Positions 1 to 8,131 of a stretch of 64,000 nt of DNA are shown here, piece after piece. Position 1 is the first letter of the stretch. The number at the start of each line of letters is the position of its first letter. The position numbers and the translations under genes were made by a program. Origin of the DNA: a virus. The notes under the pieces are model-generated. The model was given only the letters and a program-made list of their open reading frames with translations, made no database searches and had not been told where the DNA came from. Location of the stretch: positions 24,998 through 88,997 of the IMG/VR virus record IMGVR_UViG_3300032093_011400. The stretch is one strand, 5' to 3'.

Positions 1-180
1 AGCATTTAAAACTGATTTACCATTTTTTGTAATATCTTTAAGTGAATCAATTACTTGTTGGTAAATTTCAAAATCAGGTTTAACTCTAATACGTTCTAAT
101 GAATATTTGTCTTCATTATGGGTAACAGTACCTCCAAATAATATCCTATGTTTTTGTTGGTCATCCCTTCCTTGACTCAT
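1..180 (-). CDS. Partial hypothetical protein (N-terminal 60 codons)
   Basis: An open frame starts at an ATG (complement of 178-180) and runs off the left edge without a stop, so only the N-terminal 60 residues are visible. It begins MSQGRDDQQKH and is hydrophilic with mixed charge. I do not recognise the family. Its start overlaps the 3' end of the 64-aa gene upstream by 20 bases, so it is the downstream member of the minus-strand operon that begins at 2641. By context it is probably a late or virion gene, which is inference only. Confidence 0.6.
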   Translation of the reverse strand, partial: MSQGRDDQQKHRILFGGTVTHNEDKYSLERIRVKPDFEIYQQVIDSLKDITKNGKSVLNA

Positions 181-355
181 ATTCTTTTAAAATTTTGTTA
201 TATGTTGATTCTATTTTATCAATTTTTTTTGTTAATTCAATAACTAAATGTTTGGTATTATCAAATTCTTTTGATAAAAAATCCATTGCTAATACCAAAT
301 CTTTGTTTGATTTAGTTTTATATTCAACTAATATTTCTTTTATTTTTTCTGACAT
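161..355 (-). CDS. Small helical hypothetical protein (64 aa)
   Basis: This short, Lys/Glu-rich protein (starts MSEKIKEILVEYK) has heptad-like spacing of Leu/Ile across most of its length, so a coiled coil is likely. No family is recognised. Its ATG lies 1 base after the stop of the 640-aa gene upstream, and its 3' end overlaps the next gene by 20 bases, showing it belongs to the same transcript. It could be a small structural or chaperone-like partner of the 640-aa protein; nothing in the sequence settles this. Confidence 0.6.
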   Translation of the reverse strand: MSEKIKEILVEYKTKSNKDLVLAMDFLSKEFDNTKHLVIELTKKIDKIESTYNKILKEYESRKG

Positions 356-356
356 A

Positions 357-2279
357 TTAAAAATATTTTCCTGTTACTCTTACATTTCCTGTTGGTTGAC
401 CTGTAGGTGAAATTGTTTCAGTAACTATAACACCTTCAATTTTACCATTTTTAGTCCTTTCATTAAAAGATGCTGTAAAGACCGCAATTTTCTCAAGGGT
501 TCCTAAGTCAGGCTCACCATTAATACCCGGGCCTGTTGGTATCCCAAGTTGTTGCATTTGTAAAATGTATTCAACAACTTCTTTTTGAGGTAAAACTCCA
601 GATAGATATTCAGTTAAATATAAAAATGGTGTTGGTAAAATATATTTTCTAGGTATTGGAGTTAATTTTAATAGATTAAAAATTGCATTAAGTAGTGATT
701 TACAACTTCGATAGTCATTAACTAAACTAACTACTCCTCTAATAATTGCCTCTGTATTATCTAAAATTGATTGAATTGCATTTTTTTGCATTTTTGTTTT
801 AGTCACAATCAAATCTCTTAATATTGATTTAACTAATTTAAGAATATCCTGTTTGAATTGTTCATATAATGCTTCAATAAATAACGCACCTATTTTTGAG
901 GTAGCACAGATTATCATTTTTCTGTTCAATTTTGCAAACTGCATCATTCCTGGTGAACTTGCTTCTAAATCGTTTACAATGTTTTCATCTAAATTGGAAA
1001 CAGTGGTTGAAAGTGCTTTAGACATAACCACAAAAGGTAATAGGACTTTTGGTGATAAAATTGACATCATTGCACCTTTAACAAAGTTTTTAATTATTCC
1101 TTGATTCCAAGCGTAATCAAGAGAAATACCTTGTAATTGCCATCTATCATCATTAGATAAATTAAAATAGATATCTTGAAATATTGTATTAATATTACTT
1201 CCATCTTCATTGACTTCACTTATAGTGTCAAAAACATAATCAACATCACTAATTGGTAATTGAACATTATTACAATCAATAAATTCAACATAACCCTGTC
1301 TTATGATAGAAATTTCGTTCTCAATTTGAGAAATTTCATTTGGTGTAAATTCAAAAAATGTGTCAGTAACATCATCATATTCAGGATATTTTGCAATACC
1401 CCCAACATCAATCTCTTGGTTAGAATCAAAACACATTCCTAAAATTCTTTCAAGTATTCTAGTGAATTTTAACCAATCATTATATTTTGAAGGTCCGGTA
1501 TTTGAATTAAATTTTGTTATGTTTAAAATTAAATCAACTATTTTATTTATCGCATTATTAAAATCTAACATTTTTAGAGTTTTATAATAATCAATAATAA
1601 AATCTGTTACTCTATTTGGAGCATTTATTCTTTGGTATAAAACTACTTTAAAATAATTCCCCTGAGTAACTCCGTTAAAAGTTTCAAAAGAAATTTTAAA
1701 TAATTCTTGACCTGATGAACCGTAGTAAACTTGCGGAACTGATGGTGTTTGAATTAATTCGTATAAAAACCTGTTAGTACTTCTTCTTGATGCTAATGGG
1801 TCATACGGTATTTTTTCATATATTGAAGCACCAATGGAACTATCAGGACTTAATTTAAGTTGATTAAATAAATCAATTTCACTTACTTGAATATATAGTT
1901 CTTGATTTGTTAAATAAGTTTGTTCATTAGAACAATTCAATGAGCTAAAAACACACTCTTCGATAATACCTTCAATTAAAGTTGGTAAATTCTGTAATTG
2001 ATTTTTTAAAATATTAATAAAAAAATCATTATTTGGGTTAGTATTTGTTTGACCAATTAAATCAATTAATTCTTCAAACGAATTACTTGTTTTTTCTTTA
2101 ATTTTTCTTGAAATTGTTGCGGAATCTAAATTTATTTGAATGTTTTCCGCTTTTTTTTGTAATCTATCAGTATTGTTCTGTATAAACCCTTCATAATCCT
2201 TTTGTACTTGCGTAAAAGTTTTGACGGCTTTAGCCCTTGCTTTACTTTCTTTAAAACCTTGTCTGATATCCTCTGCCAT
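357..2279 (-). CDS. Large hypothetical protein, probable virion component (640 aa)
   Basis: The N-terminus (residues 1-60) is charged and helical with many Lys/Arg/Gln. The middle is acidic and Asn-rich. Around residues 400-430 there is a hydrophobic stretch (SPKVLLPFVVMSKAL) followed by long amphipathic helices to about residue 550. The C-terminus is Gly/Pro-rich with a short beta-like tail. There is no signal peptide. The start overlaps the stop of the 120-aa gene upstream by one base (TAATG), so the two are translationally coupled. The operon has a late-promoter-like motif at 2645-2652, so I infer a structural role, possibly baseplate or head-associated. The family is not recognised. Confidence 0.6.
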   Translation of the reverse strand: MAEDIRQGFKESKARAKAVKTFTQVQKDYEGFIQNNTDRLQKKAENIQINLDSATISRKIKEKTSNSFEELIDLIGQTNTNPNNDFFINILKNQLQNLPTLIEGIIEECVFSSLNCSNEQTYLTNQELYIQVSEIDLFNQLKLSPDSSIGASIYEKIPYDPLASRRSTNRFLYELIQTPSVPQVYYGSSGQELFKISFETFNGVTQGNYFKVVLYQRINAPNRVTDFIIDYYKTLKMLDFNNAINKIVDLILNITKFNSNTGPSKYNDWLKFTRILERILGMCFDSNQEIDVGGIAKYPEYDDVTDTFFEFTPNEISQIENEISIIRQGYVEFIDCNNVQLPISDVDYVFDTISEVNEDGSNINTIFQDIYFNLSNDDRWQLQGISLDYAWNQGIIKNFVKGAMMSILSPKVLLPFVVMSKALSTTVSNLDENIVNDLEASSPGMMQFAKLNRKMIICATSKIGALFIEALYEQFKQDILKLVKSILRDLIVTKTKMQKNAIQSILDNTEAIIRGVVSLVNDYRSCKSLLNAIFNLLKLTPIPRKYILPTPFLYLTEYLSGVLPQKEVVEYILQMQQLGIPTGPGINGEPDLGTLEKIAVFTASFNERTKNGKIEGVIVTETISPTGQPTGNVRVTGKYF

Positions 2280-2641
2280 TACAGATTAAATTTTTCAATA
2301 TCTGAATTTATATCCTTTGAAATTAGACCCTGTAGAATATCATCATCCATAGATGAAATATCAAAAGTTTCTTCGGAATTACTTCTTTTTTCCCATATAC
2401 CTGATTGTAACTTAGATAACGTAAGTTTTTTCTCAACACAATCATTTATGATTTTTTGTTGTTTTTCAATAACCGGGCCTATAACAGTCATGTCTTCAGG
2501 CTCTTTCATCATAGAAATCATTTTATTTTGAATTCTAATTGCGGTGGAGCGTTGTTCAACTAACTCATTATAAATTTCCTGCATCAGAGCTAAAATTGAG
2601 TCCTGTGTAAAATTTATTTGTTTCTTTTTTGGTTTTGTCAT
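2279..2641 (-). CDS. Hypothetical coiled-coil protein (120 aa)
   Basis: This is a lysine-rich, mostly helical protein with long amphipathic stretches and an acidic C-terminal third (SSMDDDILQGL). No enzymatic motif is visible. It is the first gene of the leftmost minus-strand operon: TATTTATA lies only 3 bases upstream of its ATG, and its stop overlaps the start of the 640-aa gene (TAATG). The coupling suggests the two products act together. Size and composition would suit a small assembly factor or structural subunit, but no homologue is recognised. Confidence 0.6.
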   Translation of the reverse strand: MTKPKKKQINFTQDSILALMQEIYNELVEQRSTAIRIQNKMISMMKEPEDMTVIGPVIEKQQKIINDCVEKKLTLSKLQSGIWEKRSNSEETFDISSMDDDILQGLISKDINSDIEKFNL

Positions 2642-2644
2642 ACT

Positions 2645-2652
2645 TATAAATA
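2645..2652 (-). promoter_or_regulatory. Candidate late promoter TATTTATA
   Basis: In gene direction the sequence reads AATATTTATAAGT followed directly by ATG of the 120-aa gene. The core TATTTATA is the same 8-mer found upstream of many structural genes in this window. The 3-base gap to the start codon implies a leaderless mRNA if this is a -10 element. Confidence 0.5.
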
Positions 2653-2668
2653 TTTTTTATGACATTTT

Positions 2669-3406
2669 TTATTCAGGATTAACTTGGAGTAGAGCAGTAT
2701 ATATTTTTTTGAACTTTTTCATTGACGCTCTTATTTCTTTTGTTGACATATTTGTCATCTCTCTGAGCGATAATAAAATAATATTTTTATTAAATTTATT
2801 GTTATCAGTTGCTGGAAAAATTGTCTCATAATTTTCCATAATCTCAACTAATGAAATACCTAATTTTATTTCACTTTCGTTTAAATCATCAATTTCAATA
2901 GTTTCTTTAATATAATCAATTAATATTGGTATTAAATTAACTTCTTCAGATGGTTCAACATCTAAGTAATAAACCATTTCAGGAGAATTTTCTAAATCAC
3001 CTGATATATCTTCATAGGAAATTTTTCTATTTTGTTCTTTTTGGTCTTTTAATATTTGACCCATAAGATAATTCTTGCAAATAGTTCCAAAATATGAATA
3101 AGCTTTCTTTTCTTTTGATGGACTAAATTTGTCAATTTTTGTCATCAAAAATGAATGTGTATCAGTATGAATTTCAATAAAATCCATATCTTTTCTGTAT
3201 AATTTATATCTACGAATAATTGAAGAAATCATTTTATCTAAAGGATGTCTTAAATATTCATTATAAATCTTATTTTTTTCTTCAAAAGTAGAAGCAGTCA
3301 GAAACATTCTGACCGCATTCTCTTCTCTTATGTCAAAGTAATTTTCACCGCTAGATTTTTTTTTCGTCTTAACGGCAATTTCTATTGAGCTGGCGCTTAA
3401 TATCAT
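2669..3406 (-). CDS. Late-transcription sigma factor (T4 gp55-like)
   Basis: The central region (roughly residues 60-120) resembles sigma-70 region 2: FLMTKIDKF followed by YSYFGTICKNYLMGQILKD, the pattern seen in T4-type late sigma factors (aromatic SYF/AYF then a basic helix). At 245 aa it is longer than T4 gp55 (185 aa). In T4, gp55 replaces the host sigma and, with gp33 and the sliding clamp gp45, recognises a short -10-only late promoter; by analogy this protein should recognise the TATTTATA-like motif of this window. Its ATG overlaps the stop of the upstream glycosyltransferase by one base, so it is co-transcribed at the distal end of the long sugar operon. I see no region 4. Confidence 0.75.
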   Translation of the reverse strand: MILSASSIEIAVKTKKKSSGENYFDIREENAVRMFLTASTFEEKNKIYNEYLRHPLDKMISSIIRRYKLYRKDMDFIEIHTDTHSFLMTKIDKFSPSKEKKAYSYFGTICKNYLMGQILKDQKEQNRKISYEDISGDLENSPEMVYYLDVEPSEEVNLIPILIDYIKETIEIDDLNESEIKLGISLVEIMENYETIFPATDNNKFNKNIILLSLREMTNMSTKEIRASMKKFKKIYTALLQVNPE

Positions 3407-4212
3407 TAAGCATTTTCAGGAACAAATTTTATGTTTCTGTCTTCACTAAAAAAATATTCTTTTTTAGCTGAAGATACCCAAAACTTAACCTCATTTTCTT
3501 CAAGTTTGGTTTCACCATTTTTGTATTCCCAAAAAATAGAACCTTCTCTTAAATTAGTGTGTTTGTAACCAATTTTAGGAATAGTCATAATTTTAGCCGA
3601 ATTGTACGTTAAACGAAGTAACAATTCATAAACAAATGTTAATTTAATGCTTGGTTTAAATCCACCAAAATCTTCAATTAGAGATTTTTTGAATACCATT
3701 CCTGATGTTTGAAAATTTTGATATTGTAATAAAGTTTCATTTGTTAGATATCCCATTTCTTGTGAGAAATTAGCCGCAAATGTAGCTTCGTTTGTAAATC
3801 CTTGGAAGGTTAATTTATTATCTACCTCAACTACGATAGGTAAAAATGCGTCAACATCAGAATATGAATCTAAATATTTTTTTACATTTTTAAACCAAAT
3901 TTTTGAGTATTCATCGTCAACTTCTAGAATACTAACCCATTTAGTTTCAGCTTTTGTAATTCCAAAATTAACCTGATTTGAAAAATTTGGTTCTCCATCA
4001 AATTCAAAAGTTGTTACTTTAAGATTTTGAAAATCATATTTTTTCAAATAATCCGATAAATTTTTATCTTTACCATGAACTATAATTAAGTTTTTTGGTA
4101 AGAACTCTTGAGATTGTACAGACTCAATTGATTTTTTAAAGAAATCCTCAAAATCTCTCATTACCATACTTTTAATAGGTAATATAACACTTAAATCTAA
4201 AATATTTTCCAT
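3406..4212 (-). CDS. Family 2 (GT-A) glycosyltransferase
   Basis: A GT-A fold is indicated by the N-terminal strand LSVILPIKSM, a first domain leading to a DxD-like metal site (ILEVDDEYSKIW, about residues 110-121 here), and an acceptor half with GGFKPS and a downstream Tyr-Glu pair. It should transfer a sugar from a nucleotide-activated donor in the cytoplasm; donor and acceptor cannot be read from sequence. I use the ATG at 4212 because the longer frame begins with TTG and would overlap the upstream gene; the ATG lies 4 bases after the upstream stop. It sits between a GT-B enzyme and the late sigma factor. Confidence 0.8.
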   Translation of the reverse strand: MENILDLSVILPIKSMVMRDFEDFFKKSIESVQSQEFLPKNLIIVHGKDKNLSDYLKKYDFQNLKVTTFEFDGEPNFSNQVNFGITKAETKWVSILEVDDEYSKIWFKNVKKYLDSYSDVDAFLPIVVEVDNKLTFQGFTNEATFAANFSQEMGYLTNETLLQYQNFQTSGMVFKKSLIEDFGGFKPSIKLTFVYELLLRLTYNSAKIMTIPKIGYKHTNLREGSIFWEYKNGETKLEENEVKFWVSSAKKEYFFSEDRNIKFVPENA

Positions 4213-4216
4213 AATA

Positions 4217-5275
4217 TTAATTTTCAATTAATTGTAGTTTATTTAATTCAGTTTCAAAATTTTCTTTTATAACTTGAAGATAACCTTCAAACGTTGATAA
4301 AATTGTCTTTTCAAATTTTTCTACATCACTATATTTTTCCGAAGTTTCAATACCATTCTTGTAAAGATTTTCAGAAACATTATCTTCTAACCAATTTTGA
4401 ACAAAATCTGCAACATAGTCTACAAGTTTTATTTCATCTTGTATCCAAATTCCGTTTTCTTCGCTTAACCAACTTGGAATTAGTTTTGGAACTACACCCA
4501 TAACTGCTACACCACTCTTCATAGATTCTAATGGGAAGGTACCAAAAGAACTAATTCTATCGTTCCATACTGACAACATAGATTCTCTTAATGAACTTGC
4601 AAATTCTTCTTGAGATAAACCTCTTAAATCACGGAAAGTAATCCATCTAAATTGTGGATACTTTTGATAGAACGACTTGATAAAATTAATTGAATCTCTT
4701 TGTTCTCTAAACACAACCGAAATAATTGGTTTAACAGGTTTTTCAGAAACAACAAAATTCTCATCGATTACTGGTTCAATAACGTCAACAGCACTCATTC
4801 TCATTAATTTTGAAACATAATTTTTTTGCTCTTCTGAAGTTGTGATACACTTTGTAAAGTTAAATTGTTGCCAAGTTTGTCCTGGTTGAAGAGTTTCAAA
4901 TATATAGTCATAAGACTGTGACAATACGATTTTAGTACAAGGTAAGTTTGTTAATTGACTCATAACGTAACCAAAAATTTCAGGAATAATCATAAAATCT
5001 TCAGGCGCTATTTGTAAATTTTGTCCTTCTACTGATTGGTGGGGAATAGAATCATATTTATTTCCTAACCAACTTTGTACTCCAAAATAATTAGGTTTTT
5101 CATGTAAAATAATGACATTATAACCGGCATTTTTAAGTGTTAATGCCATATCATAAATGTATTTGATTGACGCTTTAGCGTTCCCTAAAGTATCTTGAGC
5201 GAAAAAATAAATTCTTGATTTTTTTTCACTCAAATTTTTAATTGAATCTTCAATTTTTTTAATTGTTTCTTCCAT
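4217..5275 (-). CDS. GT-B (family 4-like) glycosyltransferase
   Basis: The N-terminal half has a Rossmann-type start (SRIYFFAQDTLGNAKAS) and the C-terminal half shows the family 4 donor-site pattern with a central acidic residue (FGTFPLESMKSGVAVMG), where the Glu contacts the nucleotide sugar. A charged helical segment of about 20 residues precedes the fold. It lies 3 bases after the 87-aa gene upstream and just before a GT-A enzyme in the same operon, so both probably work on one glycan. Substrate is unknown. Confidence 0.75.
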   Translation of the reverse strand: MEETIKKIEDSIKNLSEKKSRIYFFAQDTLGNAKASIKYIYDMALTLKNAGYNVIILHEKPNYFGVQSWLGNKYDSIPHQSVEGQNLQIAPEDFMIIPEIFGYVMSQLTNLPCTKIVLSQSYDYIFETLQPGQTWQQFNFTKCITTSEEQKNYVSKLMRMSAVDVIEPVIDENFVVSEKPVKPIISVVFREQRDSINFIKSFYQKYPQFRWITFRDLRGLSQEEFASSLRESMLSVWNDRISSFGTFPLESMKSGVAVMGVVPKLIPSWLSEENGIWIQDEIKLVDYVADFVQNWLEDNVSENLYKNGIETSEKYSDVEKFEKTILSTFEGYLQVIKENFETELNKLQLIEN

Positions 5276-5278
5276 GTT

Positions 5279-5542
5279 TTAGTATTTTTGAATTATTTTA
5301 TTATTTAATAAAGTGTTAAATGCCAATTTAAATGGTATTGATGCTGATGCTTTATCTCCTAAAGTTTCATCAACTTCTTCAGTTTCACTCAAGACTACCT
5401 CTAGCATCATTTTAATTATTTCGTATTGAACCACACCTATCTGTTGTTCAGTTGAACCTGATGAGTTTGGTGTGTCTATATTAATAATTGATTGAGCAGA
5501 CTCCAAATCAATATAGTAATGTTCCCCTAGTATTTTTAACAT
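5279..5542 (-). CDS. Hypothetical protein (87 aa)
   Basis: This is a small acidic protein with a Ser/Gly/Thr patch in the middle and a helical C-terminal half. No family is recognised. Its start lies inside the end of the HAD-like gene upstream (35-base overlap) and its stop is 3 bases before the next glycosyltransferase, so it is a real member of the operon. Nothing in its sequence indicates an enzymatic role. Confidence 0.5.
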   Translation of the reverse strand: MLKILGEHYYIDLESAQSIINIDTPNSSGSTEQQIGVVQYEIIKMMLEVVLSETEEVDETLGDKASASIPFKLAFNTLLNNKIIQKY

Positions 5543-6134
5543 CTGTAATATTTGAGATTATTTCGTCTAATTCCTTTAACTTTTCAATAGTTTTAGACGA
5601 GTTTATTTTTTCATTATAAAGTGTTTTATATTTAACAACTTTATTATTGTAATTAATAATAATTTCAGGGTTAGAAGTAACTATTAAATCAAATTCATTT
5701 AAAACTTCTTTTTTTGTTACTTCATTATAGAAAATAATTCTTTCAACCAAACAACCAAATTTTGATAAAAAAAATAAAGTTGCGGGTTTTGATTTTGAAA
5801 TTTCATCTGATATAATAGTGAACTGAATATTATCTCTGTGTTTAACATATATGTCGTTGAAATCCACAAATGTTGTCATTTCACTTGATGGTGAATGACC
5901 AAATATTTCCATAGGACATTCTTCAAACATGAATGAAAACATTTCTTCTTTTGAAGGAAATAAAAAATGTTTGGATAAATCTAAACTATCAATTGGTTCA
6001 ATTATCTCATAGTTAAACGACACCTCATCTTCCTCAAACCCGTCACTTTTTTCAATTAGAAATTTATTATAGGTTGTTTTAAACTTACCAATAGTATCCC
6101 TTAAAACTCCGTTAATATCAATTCCTATCTTCAT
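5508..6134 (-). CDS. HAD-like protein with altered motif I
   Basis: The N-terminus MKIGIDINGVLRDT fits HAD motif I (hhhDxDGV) except that the second Asp, the usual general acid/base, is Asn. A motif II-like segment (TIISDEISKSKP) and a C-terminal nucleotide-binding-like half follow. The overall pattern resembles 5'-nucleotidase (NT5C-like) HAD proteins, but the expected paired acidic residues of motif IV are not evident (IVTSNPEIIINY). It may be a phosphatase with changed chemistry or a non-catalytic binding protein. The start overlaps the end of PhoH by 17 bases. Confidence 0.55.
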   Translation of the reverse strand: MKIGIDINGVLRDTIGKFKTTYNKFLIEKSDGFEEDEVSFNYEIIEPIDSLDLSKHFLFPSKEEMFSFMFEECPMEIFGHSPSSEMTTFVDFNDIYVKHRDNIQFTIISDEISKSKPATLFFLSKFGCLVERIIFYNEVTKKEVLNEFDLIVTSNPEIIINYNNKVVKYKTLYNEKINSSKTIEKLKELDEIISNITDVKNTRGTLLY

Positions 6135-6858
6135 ACCTTTTTAATATTTCAGTAATTAATGGATTTCTAACAACATCATCATCTCCAAATTCATGAACTC
6201 CAATCTCTGAAATGTTTTTAAATTTCTCAATAGCATCCCATAAACCTGAATGTTTTTTATCTTTATATCTGTCAGTTTGTTCTAAATCACCTGATATAAA
6301 AAATTTGCTATCGGTACCAATACGAGTTAATAATAACTTCATTTGTTTTGGCGTAGCATTTTGAGCTTCTTCAAATATTAAAATAGAATTATCAATATTC
6401 ATCCCTCTCATATATGCCAATGCGAAAACCTCAATAACTTCCATTTGTTTTAATTTTTCTCTCGCCTCTTTACCTATAATTTTATTTAATAGATAATATG
6501 ATGGGAAGATATACGGGTCTAATTTTTCTTCAACATTACCAGGTAATGAACCAAGTTTTTCTTCAGCTTCAACCGCTGGTCTAACAATGATAATTTTTTC
6601 GTAAGGTGACGTATGGTCGGCAATTAAATCAACCGCTGCTTTCATTGCTATAAAACTTTTACCAACACCTGCCGGACCTGAACAAATTGTTATTTGATTT
6701 TTCTTCAATTTATCATAGTACTCTCTCTGACTTTGAGTTAAGAATTTATCTTTACTCTTTTTAATCATCCCACTAATTTGGTCTTTTTTCGACATTTTTG
6801 GTTTAGCTTCAGTAGGAATATACTGACTGTCTTTGCTAATTGTTTTTTTTCTTGTCAT
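6118..6858 (-). CDS. phoH: PhoH-like ATPase
   Basis: After a basic ~35-residue N-terminal extension the PhoH ATPase core begins. The Walker A is GPAGVGKSFIAMKAA, the Walker B is ILIFEEAQNATPKQMK, and the sensor-like FISGDLEQTD follows. These three blocks with this spacing define the PhoH family, common in marine and freshwater phages. The protein is a P-loop ATPase with proposed RNA- or helicase-related roles; its function in phage infection is not established. It lies 3 bases downstream of an RmlD-like reductase and overlaps the HAD-like gene by 17 bases. Confidence 0.9.
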   Translation of the reverse strand: MTRKKTISKDSQYIPTEAKPKMSKKDQISGMIKKSKDKFLTQSQREYYDKLKKNQITICSGPAGVGKSFIAMKAAVDLIADHTSPYEKIIIVRPAVEAEEKLGSLPGNVEEKLDPYIFPSYYLLNKIIGKEAREKLKQMEVIEVFALAYMRGMNIDNSILIFEEAQNATPKQMKLLLTRIGTDSKFFISGDLEQTDRYKDKKHSGLWDAIEKFKNISEIGVHEFGDDDVVRNPLITEILKRYEDRN

Positions 6859-6861
6859 TAT

Positions 6862-7686
6862 TTAATTTTTGTGTAACTTTTTTGAGAATGATTGCATTTC
6901 ATTTATTTGAAATTCCAACTCAGGTATATCATATTTTGTATCAAAAATAGTCGATAAAGTTCTATCAACAGTTAATTCTGAATTCATGGCGTTAATACCA
7001 ATATTTAATTCATATGAATTTGATATCATTTTTACTAAATCGTATTTTGTAACTTGAGTTGGTGAAACAAAATGTTTAATCCCTTTCCAAAAATCTTTGT
7101 TATCAATAATTTTTTCCACTAATTTAGCCCATTCTAAACAAGTAATACCATTCCAAAAATGATTTAAAAAACCATTAACTGTATTATTTTTTTGACTTTT
7201 AACCCATTCAACTAAAGACCTATGTTGATTAACTTCTTCACCAATTATTGAAGTTCTTATTATTGTACAATTACTTGGTTCTCCCATAGCTTTAGACATA
7301 CCATATACATCATCAACATCATATTTATCTTTTTCATCATATCTACCTTTTTTACCTGAAAAGACACAATCAGTTGTTGGATGAATCATATTCCATTCAT
7401 TTTTCTCACAAACATTAGCTAATAATCTTGGAAAAACTGAGTTTACTAAAATTGCGTTTAAGTCACCTAATTGGTCAACTCTTGGTTTAATTGTACCAAT
7501 ACAATTTATAATAACATCACCCTGATTTACTCCACAATTGATTAAAATTTCTTCTAATGTTTTTTCTGTCTGTTGAGATGCGTCAAGAACATCTCTGTTA
7601 ATTTCATTAACATTAAATTTTTCAGATAAATAAGTGTAAACATATTTACCTAACATACCTTTTGAACCTAAAATATAAATTTTCAT
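6862..7686 (-). CDS. NAD(P)-dependent sugar reductase (RmlD-like SDR)
   Basis: An extended short-chain dehydrogenase of about 274 aa, close in size to RmlD (dTDP-4-dehydrorhamnose reductase). The dinucleotide site is YILGSKGMLGKYV near the N-terminus, followed by PTTDCVFSGKKGRYDE and the YGMSKAMGE catalytic Tyr-x3-Lys, all typical of RmlD. A longer frame to 7749 exists, but the ATG at 7686 starts the Rossmann strand directly and avoids overlapping the upstream cupin gene by 38 bases, so I prefer it. With the neighbouring cupin epimerase and SDR it forms an RmlB/C/D-like trio lacking RmlA. Confidence 0.8.
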   Translation of the reverse strand: MKIYILGSKGMLGKYVYTYLSEKFNVNEINRDVLDASQQTEKTLEEILINCGVNQGDVIINCIGTIKPRVDQLGDLNAILVNSVFPRLLANVCEKNEWNMIHPTTDCVFSGKKGRYDEKDKYDVDDVYGMSKAMGEPSNCTIIRTSIIGEEVNQHRSLVEWVKSQKNNTVNGFLNHFWNGITCLEWAKLVEKIIDNKDFWKGIKHFVSPTQVTKYDLVKMISNSYELNIGINAMNSELTVDRTLSTIFDTKYDIPELEFQINEMQSFSKKLHKN

Positions 7687-7711
7687 AATTTTTTTACTTT
7701 TTTTATTTTTT

Positions 7712-8131
7712 TTATCTAAAATCTTCTTCCCATATATTCCAATTATCATGTGGTAATCTTATATCGTCACCTAAACTTTCTTCTAATGATGTAGTAGAAA
7801 AGAAAATAACTGAAGTATTTTCTTCCAAATTTTTAAAACCATTATAATGATTCGGTGGGATAAATAATACTTTTGGTTGTCTTGCACTTAAAATATATTT
7901 TGTAATTTCTTCAGTTTCCATATTAACAATTCCAATAAGTGCGGTACCACTAGATACATAAACATATTTCCCTTCTTTTTTATGACCATGCCACGCTCTT
8001 ATAAATCCTTGTCTATGATTCTCAACTTGGTAAAATCTCTTTACATTTTCAAAATTGAAATCATTAACAAATCTAACCGAACCTCTATCATCAACAGAGA
8101 TACCACCATTCATTAATTTTTTTGTGTCCAT
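7712..8131 (-). CDS. Cupin sugar epimerase/isomerase (RmlC/WxcM-like)
   Basis: A 139-aa single-domain cupin. The sequence has the family pattern RGFIRAWHGHKKEG-like (here QGFIRAWHGHKKEGKYVYV), a beta-rich middle, and FIPPNHYNGFKNLEE, where His and Tyr lie in the sugar pocket. Such proteins epimerise or isomerise 4-keto-6-deoxy nucleotide sugars. It is shorter than classical RmlC (about 180 aa), nearer FdtA/WxcM-type ketoisomerases, so the precise reaction is uncertain. It overlaps the 3' end of the SDR gene upstream by 19 bases and precedes the RmlD-like reductase, matching a consecutive pathway. Confidence 0.75.
   Translation of the reverse strand: MDTKKLMNGGISVDDRGSVRFVNDFNFENVKRFYQVENHRQGFIRAWHGHKKEGKYVYVSSGTALIGIVNMETEEITKYILSARQPKVLFIPPNHYNGFKNLEENTSVIFFSTTSLEESLGDDIRLPHDNWNIWEEDFR

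Noticed and set aside
7687-7749. Longer start for the RmlD-like reductase
   Set aside because: It adds a Lys-rich stretch before the Rossmann strand and overlaps the upstream cupin by 38 bases, while ATG 7686 begins the fold directly.
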